Source of the DNA: Myxococcales bacterium
GTDB taxonomy: Bacteria > Myxococcota_A > Polyangia > Haliangiales > Haliangiaceae
Length of the DNA stretch: 64,000 nt
Direction: 5' to 3'
Assembly: GCA_016706545.1 (NCBI GenBank)
Contig: JADJJK010000017.1
Coordinates: forward strand, 100,072 to 164,071
Shown: in pieces, positions 57,687 through 64,000 of the stretch
How positions within the stretch are numbered: the first letter of the stretch is position 1
Layout of the letters: each line of letters begins with the position of its first letter
Translations under genes and position numbers: made by a program
The notes under the pieces: model-generated
Database searches by the model: none
Seen by the model: the letters and a program-made list of their open reading frames with translations, nothing else
Told to the model about the DNA's origin: nothing

Positions 57687-59116
57687 GCGCCACCTCCCGG
57701 CGAGCGCGCCGCGGGTGAGCGTTCCGCGGCGTCCTCGGAGAGCCACGCCATCAGCACCAGCGCGGTCGCGTCGACGTCGGCGCCGAGCACCTGGCCGGCG
57801 CGGGCCAGCTCCAGGCCAAGCCGCGAGGACCGGGTCGTCACCTCGAGCTGCGGTGCATGCGCAGCGGCGCTGGCTTGCAGGGCCTTACGATGCCGCGCCT
57901 CCGCGGCGCGCTTGCGGTGGGCGCGCCAGCGAAGCAGCGCGAGCAGCGCCAGGAGCCCCGCGGTCGCCGCCGCGGCGGTGACCGGCCAGATGACGTCCCT
58001 CGCTGGGGAGGGCGCTGGGCGCTCGGCTTTCGCGGCGAGTGGGGCGGGCGGCGCCGCGCTGGCCAGCGGCGCGCGGTCCGCGGAAGCGACGGCCGGATCC
58101 TCGGCCCGCTCGGGTCGCGCCGCGAACGCCCTCGCCTGCAGCGTCAGCACGTCGCCGCGCTGGTCCTGGATGCCCGCCGCCTGCCTGGCCAGCTCGGTCC
58201 ACGCCTCGAGCTCGGGCGCCTGCGGGGCCGCGGCCGCGCCGCTGGTGTCCACCAGGATGGCCACCTGCAGCGACCGCAGCAGGGGTGGCGTCGGCGCAGC
58301 CGAGGCGGCGCCTTCCACCTCTGCGGTCGTCACCACGACCAGCCGGTCGACGCCGATCAGCGGCCCCAGCATGGCGCGGACCTTGGCGCTCACCTCCGCC
58401 TCCACCTGGCCCTTGTCACGGTGCGGGCTGCGCGCGCGCTCGATGAGCGGGATGGCGTCCTGGTTGGTGACCAGCACGTCGTCATCGCGCAGGCCGGGGA
58501 CGCTCCTGGCGACGATCTGTTGCACGCCCTGGATCTGCGGAGCGGTCAGCGCGTGTCCAGGGCGGACATGGAGCAGCACGGACGCCGAGGGCGCCTGCTC
58601 GCGGTCCTTGAACACGGACCGCCGGCCGACGGCGATGTGGACGTACGCCTCGTCGATTGGCAGCATCGTGCGCAGGCTGCGCGCCAGCTTCTGCTCCAGC
58701 GCGCGCGGCGAGGCCTGCGACGCTGCGGCCGTCGAGTCCGAGAAGAGCGTCGCCTCGGCATCATCGCGCTGGCGCTCTGGCTCCCCCGCGGTCTTCATCG
58801 CTTCCCGCGCCTGCGCTCGGCTGGACGGGAGGATCTGCACGTCCTTGCCGCGCCGGCGCGCTTCCACGCCAGCGCGCGTGAGCGCCGCCATCGTGGTGCT
58901 CGCGGAGCTCTCGCTGGTGGCGGTGACCAGCGTGACCCACGTGTCCTCGCGCGGGCTCATCGCGATCCACCCCACCGCGCCAGCCACGGCCACCAGCACC
59001 ACGACCGCGACGGCACGCTGCACCGGTGGTTGTCGAGACCACAGCGTCACGAGCTGGGCTGCTAGCGTGCCCAACCCACCGGCTCCTCGTTCGGTCCTGA
59101 TCATGTCCGTCGCCAT
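57683..59116 (-). CDS. fliF: FliF/SctJ-like basal-body MS-ring protein
   Basis: 477 residues (flagellar FliF ~550-570). Membrane helix 1 is RAVAVVVLVAVAGAVGWIAM; membrane helix 2 is IWPVTAAAATAGLLALLALL. Between them lie ring-building domains with LEQKLARSLRTMLPIDEAYVHI and LHVRPGHALTAPQIQGVQQIV, matching FliF/SctJ RBM folds. The C-terminal helix DATALVLMAWLSED resembles the FliG-binding end of FliF. It should form the inner-membrane ring around the export gate. First ATG is 59116; a second lies four codons in. Gap to the FliE-like gene is 70 bp. Confidence 0.88.
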   Translation of the reverse strand: MATDMIRTERGAGGLGTLAAQLVTLWSRQPPVQRAVAVVVLVAVAGAVGWIAMSPREDTWVTLVTATSESSASTTMAALTRAGVEARRRGKDVQILPSSRAQAREAMKTAGEPERQRDDAEATLFSDSTAAASQASPRALEQKLARSLRTMLPIDEAYVHIAVGRRSVFKDREQAPSASVLLHVRPGHALTAPQIQGVQQIVARSVPGLRDDDVLVTNQDAIPLIERARSPHRDKGQVEAEVSAKVRAMLGPLIGVDRLVVVTTAEVEGAASAAPTPPLLRSLQVAILVDTSGAAAAPQAPELEAWTELARQAAGIQDQRGDVLTLQARAFAARPERAEDPAVASADRAPLASAAPPAPLAAKAERPAPSPARDVIWPVTAAAATAGLLALLALLRWRAHRKRAAEARHRKALQASAAAHAPQLEVTTRSSRLGLELARAGQVLGADVDATALVLMAWLSEDAAERSPAARSPGGGA

Positions 59117-59186
59117 CTGGTTCCTCGATGCTGTCGGTCTTGTGGACCCTGGTGACCCTGTTGGTGACCCCGTCGGTGCAGGCGGC

Positions 59187-59564
59187 TCATTCCGCGACGC
59201 TCATGAGCGACTGGTAGGCGGCCAGCGCGCGCTGCACCAGCGCGCTCGCCACCGCGGCGGTCTCGGAGAGCTGCCCCGGGGCGAGCGCGACCGCCGATGC
59301 GTCCGCCATCGCGCAGGCCGCTTGGGCATCGCCAGCGAGGCTCGTAGCTCCTCGCATCAGCGTCAGCGCGCCCGAGAGAGTCTCTCCGATCCTCTCGGTG
59401 TCGGTGGTGCCCGCGAGCGGGGAGATCTCTGACTGCGTCGCAAGGACGGAGGGAGGCGGCGCGAGCCGCCGCTCCTGGTGGTCAAGCCAGGAGGTCAGGG
59501 CATCGGTGGTCGCTGAGACTGCAAGCGACATGGCTGCATGGTTCAAGAGCAATTCGCTGGCCAA
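59187..59564 (-). CDS. fliE: FliE/SctI-like rod protein candidate
   Basis: 125 residues from TTG 59564, or 114 from ATG 59531; neither has a convincing ribosome site. The C-terminus VQRALAAYQSLMSVAE matches the FliE pattern (A-Y-x-x-I/L-M near the end), and the Ala/Ser/Thr-rich helical body fits a small rod or inner-rod subunit. FliE joins the basal ring to the rod. It is first in the fliE-F-G-H-I-J order, as in many flagellar operons, which supports the call. The promoter should lie in the 50-90 bp shared with the divergent kinase gene. Confidence 0.6.
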   Translation of the reverse strand: MASELLLNHAAMSLAVSATTDALTSWLDHQERRLAPPPSVLATQSEISPLAGTTDTERIGETLSGALTLMRGATSLAGDAQAACAMADASAVALAPGQLSETAAVASALVQRALAAYQSLMSVAE

Positions 59565-59617
59565 CTGCGGGCGACGGAGACTTGCCTACTTGCGAGCGAG
59601 CAGAGGGCCACATCGCC

Positions 59618-60923
59618 ATGATTGACGGCGTGCGCCGTCGCGCGCCGTCAAGTGTTGTGCGCGGCGGCCGAAGGGATGAATGGGCCATGCACTCGAGCGA
59701 GCTTGCCTCAGCGCTTTTCGGAACGTGGTTCGACGCAACAGCGGAGGCCGCGTTTGCCGTGGATCCGGCCTCTGGTCGCGTGGTTTGCGCCAATACGCGG
59801 TTTGCGCAGCTACTAGGAGTCACGCCTGACGAGGTGTGCGGAACCGACCTTGGACGGTGGCTCCCGGCGCAGCAAGACGCCCTCCTGGCGGCGCTTCGTG
59901 GGGTTCGGTACCTGGAGCACCTGGGCTTTCGCAACGACAACGGCGAGGCCGTATACCTCAGCCTTTCTCTATCCCAGGTCGAGCTCGCGTCGCAGGTGCT
60001 GGTCGCGTGCCTGGGACGGGACACCTCCGCGCGCCATGCCAGGGAGCAGGAGCGCCTGGTGCAGCACTCGGAGTTGCACGCTGCCCATGGCGATCTGTCG
60101 CAGCTCGTCGCAGAGCTCAGCGAAGCCAAGCTCAAGCTCGAAGATCGCAATCACGAGATCGCGGTGCTGGCTGGTCAGGTCTCTCGCTTTGGCTGGCGCG
60201 CCGCGGTGGGCGAGCTGGTCGCCGGCATCGCGCATCACCTCAATAACCCAGTGGGAGCGCTGTCCAGCACGTTGCGCCGCCTCGACCGCAAGGCGCAGGA
60301 GGTGCATGAGCCCGCGCTCAGGGCCGAGCTCGTCGCGCTCATCGCGCGCAGCCGTGAGATCGGCCTGCGCATCGAGAACAACGTCAGCGCCGTGGTGCGA
60401 ACGCACGCCGCAGGGAAGTCGGACATCTCCCGCCAGCTCCTGACGTTGCATCACGAGATCGAGACCGCGCTGTCGATGTTCGCCGATCGGCTGCGGCGCG
60501 TGGTGGTCGTCCGCGACTATCAGGATCATCCGCCGGTGTGCGTCCCTCATGATTCGCTGCACCTGGTGCTGTCGAACCTCCTGGACAACAGCCTGCGGGC
60601 GATGGGCGAGCGGGGCGTCTTGACCATCCGCACGCGCACCGGTCAAGGCAACGTGGTGCTGCGCATCATCGACAGCGGCGCCGGGGTGCCCGCGGAGATG
60701 GTGCCGCTCCTGTTCGATCCGATCCTGTCCGCGCGCCCTGGCGGCGCGGGGCTGGGGTTGTCCACTGCGCAACGGCTCGTGCGCGCATGGGGCGGGACGG
60801 TTTGCACATGTGCCGTCCACCGCGGGCGCCACGTTCGAGATCTTCATCCCTACCCAGGGCGTCGATGCCCCTGGTCCGCCGGCTCCGCACCTCGTCTGTG
60901 AACCTCAGGAGAATTACCCATGA
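59618..60923 (+). pseudogene. PAS-domain sensor histidine kinase, late frameshift
   Basis: Starts are open back to TTG 59582; ATG 59618 or ATG 59687 are both possible. One N-terminal PAS domain (TAEAAFAVDPASGRVV, then LRGVRYLEHLGF) precedes a coiled helix and HisKA with LVAGIAHHLNNPVGALSS (phospho-His). The HATPase has LVLSNLLDNSLRAMGERG, IDSGAGVPAEM and GGAGLGLSTAQRLVRAWGG. No membrane helix, so cytosolic. The open frame stops at 60901 in nonsense. One base removed near 60795-60822 gives STAGATFEIFIPTQ and a stop at 60923 that overlaps the next ATG (ATGA), restoring a ~434-residue kinase coupled to its partner. Confidence 0.85.
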
Positions 60924-62365
60924 GAAATGCTCGGATCCTCGTCGTCGACGATGATGCCCACGTTCGTGACGCGCTATGTGAGGAGCTTGGCGCCGCCTAC
61001 AAGGTGGATACCGTGACCTGCGGCAACGATGCCTTCGAGGCGCTCAGCTCCGAGCAATATGACGTCATCATCTCGGATCTGCGAATGCCCGATCACGACG
61101 GAATCGAGGTGCTCGAGTTCGCTCGTCAGCACCAGCGTGACGCCGTGCGCGTGCTGCTCACCGGGTATCTCGACGAGCGCGCGCACCGCGCGCTGCTGAA
61201 CCCGGACGCGCCCTACAAGGTAGGCAAGCCCTGGCACGATGAGATCGAGGTGGTGGTGCGGCGCGGCCTGGAGCAACGGGACGTCGCGCGCCGGCTCAGC
61301 GCGTCGGTGGAGGACGCGCTTGGGCTCGCGTCGTTCGACGAGCAGCTCGCGGCGATCAGCTCGCTGGTGGAGCTCGCGGAGTGTACGATTCGCCGGGCGG
61401 CGACCGTGGAGGGCGTGACGGTGTGCGGCACGGTAGTGCGCGCGGGCGACACCGAACATGTGTTCGCAGGCCCGTCGGTGCCGCGCGAGGGGGCTGGTTG
61501 GTACCTCGACCTGCCGCTGGACGCGGAGGGGAACCTGCGGCTGCGCGCGCGCGGCATCGGGGACAGCTCGCGCCAGGTGGTTGGCTATCTGGCCCACCGC
61601 GCCCAGCGCCGGTGCGGGATCTTGGGCGCGCGCGCCGAGCCCATGCACGCAGCGGGAGGCGGCAAGGGCGGTCGCATGAATCAGCTCATGCGGCAGGCCA
61701 CGCTCGGGGCGCTGACCTCCTCGCTCCTGCATGATCTGGCGTCGCTCGTCCAGGCGCTGTCGTGTGCGCTGGAGGAGATCTCGGCGCTCGCCGAGGACAG
61801 CGAGTCCTCGGACATGAAGCAGGCTGTCGCCGACGCGATGAGCGCGGGACAGGAGGCGGTGCAGCTCTTCGTCACGATGCGCAAGTTCATCCGGGTCGGG
61901 GAGGTCCACCCCAAGCTCATCCGGCTCGAGGATCTGATCTCTCGGGCGACCCGGATCGCGGGCGCCTACGTGCGGGAGCGCGCCGAGCTGCGGATCGGGG
62001 AGGTCGTGCCGTGCGAGCTCTCGGTCGCAGAGCCGCTGTTCTTGCAAGTGCTGGCCAACTTGCTGCGCAACGCGGCGAACGCCTCACCGCCGGGCGGCGT
62101 GGTGGAGCTGTCCACCCGGCGCGATGGCGACTCGGTGGTGATCTCGGTGCAGGACGATGGCCCGGGGGTCGCGCCAGAGATCGCTGACACCATGTTCGAG
62201 CCGTTCGAGAGCACGAACCAGGAAGGCGGCGGCCTGGGGTTGGCCATCTCTGCGTTCGTGGTGCAGCTCCATGAGGGATCGATCCGCTATCATCGACCGA
62301 CCGGGCGTGGCGCGTGCTTCACCGTCACCATGCCGCTGACGCCGCCCTCGAACGGCGCGCACTGA
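60920..62365 (+). CDS. Receiver-HisKA-HATPase signalling protein
   Basis: 481 residues with an unusual domain order. An N-terminal receiver domain has Asp10/Asp11, phospho-acceptor Asp53 (DVIISDLRMPDHDG), LLTGY and the conserved Lys in PYKVGKPW. A ~150-residue middle region (VEGVTVCGTVVRAGD) is unrecognised. Then comes a HisKA-type helix with LLHDLASLVQALSCALEE, and HATPase with LANLLRNAANASPPGG, VQDDGPGVAPE and EGGGLGLAISAFVV. So it takes phosphate on Asp and can also be a kinase. The ATG overlaps the (corrected) end of the PAS kinase, its likely partner. An aggag site precedes the start. Confidence 0.9.
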   Translation: MRNARILVVDDDAHVRDALCEELGAAYKVDTVTCGNDAFEALSSEQYDVIISDLRMPDHDGIEVLEFARQHQRDAVRVLLTGYLDERAHRALLNPDAPYKVGKPWHDEIEVVVRRGLEQRDVARRLSASVEDALGLASFDEQLAAISSLVELAECTIRRAATVEGVTVCGTVVRAGDTEHVFAGPSVPREGAGWYLDLPLDAEGNLRLRARGIGDSSRQVVGYLAHRAQRRCGILGARAEPMHAAGGGKGGRMNQLMRQATLGALTSSLLHDLASLVQALSCALEEISALAEDSESSDMKQAVADAMSAGQEAVQLFVTMRKFIRVGEVHPKLIRLEDLISRATRIAGAYVRERAELRIGEVVPCELSVAEPLFLQVLANLLRNAANASPPGGVVELSTRRDGDSVVISVQDDGPGVAPEIADTMFEPFESTNQEGGGLGLAISAFVVQLHEGSIRYHRPTGRGACFTVTMPLTPPSNGAH

Positions 62366-62424
62366 GCTGCCTGGGCGCGCACTGAGCGCGGCCTGAGCGC
62401 GCCCTCGAACCGCGCGCTCTGAGC
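62344..62424 (+). repeat. Direct repeat spanning a stop codon
   Basis: A 24-nt block gccctcgaacggcgcgcact plus gagc (62344-62367), containing the receiver-kinase stop, recurs at 62401-62424 with two mismatches. A shorter partial copy (gcgcgcactgagcgc) lies between them. Confidence 0.85.
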
Positions 62425-62648
62425 GTGGTCGACGAGCGGGGTTGGCAGCGGTCGGGCCGGCCGCGGCTTCGGCTCCGCGGGCAGCCAAGAACGTCGCCCT
62501 GGGGCGGCCTTGACCCCAACTCCGTGATACGAAACCCTCTTACGAGAACGGGAACCTCACGTCCATCCCAAGAGAAAGACACGGTGTCAGATCTTTGGCA
62601 GGTAGCCCAATTCGAGTTACGCTAGTTAGCCGGCGTACTGACGCCTTG

Positions 62649-63851
62649 ATGGAGAACGATCCAGTGTCGGAGTTCGTAATTGCTGAACACACCCTCGGGG
62701 AACAGCTTGGGGGTGGGGGCTTTGGCAACGTGTGGCGCGCAAAAGGGCCGCACGGTGAGGTCGCGATCAAGGTCCTGCACGCTGAGCTGATTCGTTCCTC
62801 GGATGCCCTCGGGCGCTTCCAGCGGGAGCAGGAGGCCATCGCGCGGATCACGCACCGCAACGTCGTGCGCTCGCATGGCTACGGCGTGCTCGCGGATGGT
62901 CGTCCATATCTCATCCTCGAGCTCCTGCGAGGGCCCACGTTGACCGACCGGATCCCGCCGGGCGGGATGCCGCCGACCGAGGTGATCTCCATCTTGACCC
63001 CGCTTGGCGAGGCGCTGGATCAAGCACACGCCGCCAACATCATTCACCGCGACGTGAAGGCCGGCAACATCATCCTCGCGCAGGACGAGCAGGGGCTGCG
63101 GCCTGTGTTGCTCGATTTTGGCCTGGCCAAGCTGCTGGACGCCGAGGGGCCTGGGCTCACCAACTCGCGCGCGATGGTCGGAACGCCGTCGGCGATGTCT
63201 CCCGAGCAGCTCCGCGGCACCCCGGTGGACGCGCGCACGGATGTCTACTCCATGGGCCTGCTCGCCTATCACCTGCTCACCGGCGAGCGTCCGTTCTCGG
63301 ACGTGCCCGCGGTGGCCCAGGGCTACTTGCTCTTGCACGGTCCACGCCCTCGTCCGTCCAAGAAGGTGCCGGTGGATCCCGCGATCGACGCGGTGGTGAT
63401 GCAGGCGATGGCCATCGAACCCGCGGATCGATATCCCTCGGTGGGCGCCATGGTCGAGGCGCTGGCGCACGCGGTCCTTGGCCGCGCCAAGACCGCCGGA
63501 GATGAGTGTCGCGCGATGGCGGTGTGCATCGAGATCTCCACCCCGGACGAGGCGCTGCGCGAGCAGTGCATCGGAGCCCTGCAGCAAGGGCTGCTGGGCA
63601 TGGGCTTCGTGATCGCGGTGACCGCGCCAGATAGCATGCTCGCGGCGCGGCCAGAGCCCAGCGCCAGCGTGGCGGCCGCGGTGGTCGGCTTGCTCGGTGA
63701 GCAGTGTCTCCGCGCGGACATCCACGTCGCCATCGGCATCGGCAACGCCGTCTTCTCGGAGGGCGGCGTCGACGGCGACGTGCTCGACGCCGAGAGCTGG
63801 GCGCCGTATCCGCTGGTGGACCAGGTGTGGATCGATCCTGCGCTCAAGTGA
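62649..63851 (+). CDS. Ser/Thr protein kinase with extra C-terminal domain
   Basis: 400 residues from the ATG at 62649. The kinase domain: LGEQLGGGGFGNVWRA, Lys in VAIKVLH, IIHRDVKAGN (catalytic loop with Asp), LLDFGLAKLL (DFG) and MSPEQLRG. The last ~110 residues (MAVCIEISTPDEALREQC to VDQVWIDPALK) form a separate domain. Its HVAIGIGNAVFSEGG followed by GDVLDAESWAP echoes nucleotide-cyclase homology domains, but the catalytic residues are not evident. No membrane helix. It lies ~280 bp downstream of the receiver-kinase gene; a separate promoter is likely. Confidence 0.88.
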   Translation: MENDPVSEFVIAEHTLGEQLGGGGFGNVWRAKGPHGEVAIKVLHAELIRSSDALGRFQREQEAIARITHRNVVRSHGYGVLADGRPYLILELLRGPTLTDRIPPGGMPPTEVISILTPLGEALDQAHAANIIHRDVKAGNIILAQDEQGLRPVLLDFGLAKLLDAEGPGLTNSRAMVGTPSAMSPEQLRGTPVDARTDVYSMGLLAYHLLTGERPFSDVPAVAQGYLLLHGPRPRPSKKVPVDPAIDAVVMQAMAIEPADRYPSVGAMVEALAHAVLGRAKTAGDECRAMAVCIEISTPDEALREQCIGALQQGLLGMGFVIAVTAPDSMLAARPEPSASVAAAVVGLLGEQCLRADIHVAIGIGNAVFSEGGVDGDVLDAESWAPYPLVDQVWIDPALK

Positions 63852-63884
63852 GCGCAACCTGATCATCTCCGCTGGGATGACGTT

Positions 63885-64000
63885 CTAGCTCTTCTTCTCG
63901 AGGTGTTCGACCAGGCCGTTGTACGCCGAGGTGATGCGCAGCGAGAGCTCGGTGGCGGCCTTCTGCTTCTGCGGGCTGCTGGCGTGCATGTCGGGGTGGT
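63885..64000 (-). CDS. DnaJ-domain protein, C-terminal fragment
   Basis: The gene runs off the window end; 37 codons plus stop are visible on the minus strand. They read HPDMHASSPQ, then QKAATELSLRITSAYNG and LVEHLEKKS. HPD is the J-domain loop that stimulates DnaK ATPase, and the following helix III/IV pattern (A-x-x-L-x-x-I-x-x-A-Y) fits. The protein ends within a few residues of the J-domain, so it is a J-domain at the C-terminus of an unknown protein. Confidence 0.75.
   Translation of the reverse strand, partial: HPDMHASSPQKQKAATELSLRITSAYNGLVEHLEKKS

Overview
The window is a high-GC chromosomal segment from a myxobacterium or close relative (phylum Myxococcota). The taxonomic pointers are two proteins ending in a MYXO-CTERM-type tail (Cys-rich motif, one membrane helix, Arg cluster), two Hanks-type Ser/Thr kinases, several lipoproteins with Cys-rich or Asp-box domains, and M57-type secreted metalloproteases. 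No tRNA, rRNA, insertion sequence, integrase, phage gene or CRISPR array was seen. Genes sit on both strands in short operons, with many ATGA/GTGA start-stop overlaps.

Layout. 1-2.5 kb: end of rsgA, an ExbB plus two ExbD-like energiser operon (minus strand) and a small membrane protein. 2.5-10.4 kb: a LeuA-family DRE-TIM metallolyase, an HD phosphohydrolase, fdhD, a sulfatase-fold lipoprotein, an Fe-S PD-(D/E)XK nuclease and an ECF sigma factor. 11-15 kb: a Ser/Thr kinase, an unknown exported protein, a stand-alone HARE-HTH protein and a GNAT. 15-18 kb: two tandem paralogous VWA lipoproteins. 18-25.3 kb: a signal peptidase I with a scrambled box E frame, a thiolase, a beta-propeller lipoprotein, an unknown protein, free-Met-R-sulfoxide reductase and a coupled lipoprotein. 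25.4-33.8 kb: a GNAT-like protein, a MYXO-CTERM heparinase/alginate-lyase-like protein, a PAP2 phosphatase, lipB, lpd, a small membrane protein and a TetR regulator. 33.9-43.4 kb: ileS, three M57-type metalloproteases, a 2OG-Fe(II) oxygenase and a MYXO-CTERM Asp-box protein. 43.5-54.3 kb: a beta-helix lipoprotein, an OPT transporter, a giant alpha-2-macroglobulin gene broken by one frameshift, and an FMN reductase.

54.3-64 kb is the most distinctive region. A minus-strand operon keeps the flagellar order fliE-F-G-H-I-J, but its FliG-like protein ends before the torque-generating C-terminal domain. This fits an export-only, flagellum-derived type III apparatus. Divergent from it are a PAS histidine kinase (with a late frameshift), a receiver-HisKA-HATPase protein, and a Ser/Thr kinase with an extra C-terminal domain; these are candidate regulators. 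The window ends inside a DnaJ-domain gene.

Three genes (signal peptidase, macroglobulin, histidine kinase) have reading frames that make sense only after single-base corrections, at least two of them in homopolymer runs. Consensus errors or real slippage mutations would both explain this. Many proteins also carry short in-frame tandem repeats in linkers, and some genes are followed by direct repeats that copy their stop region.
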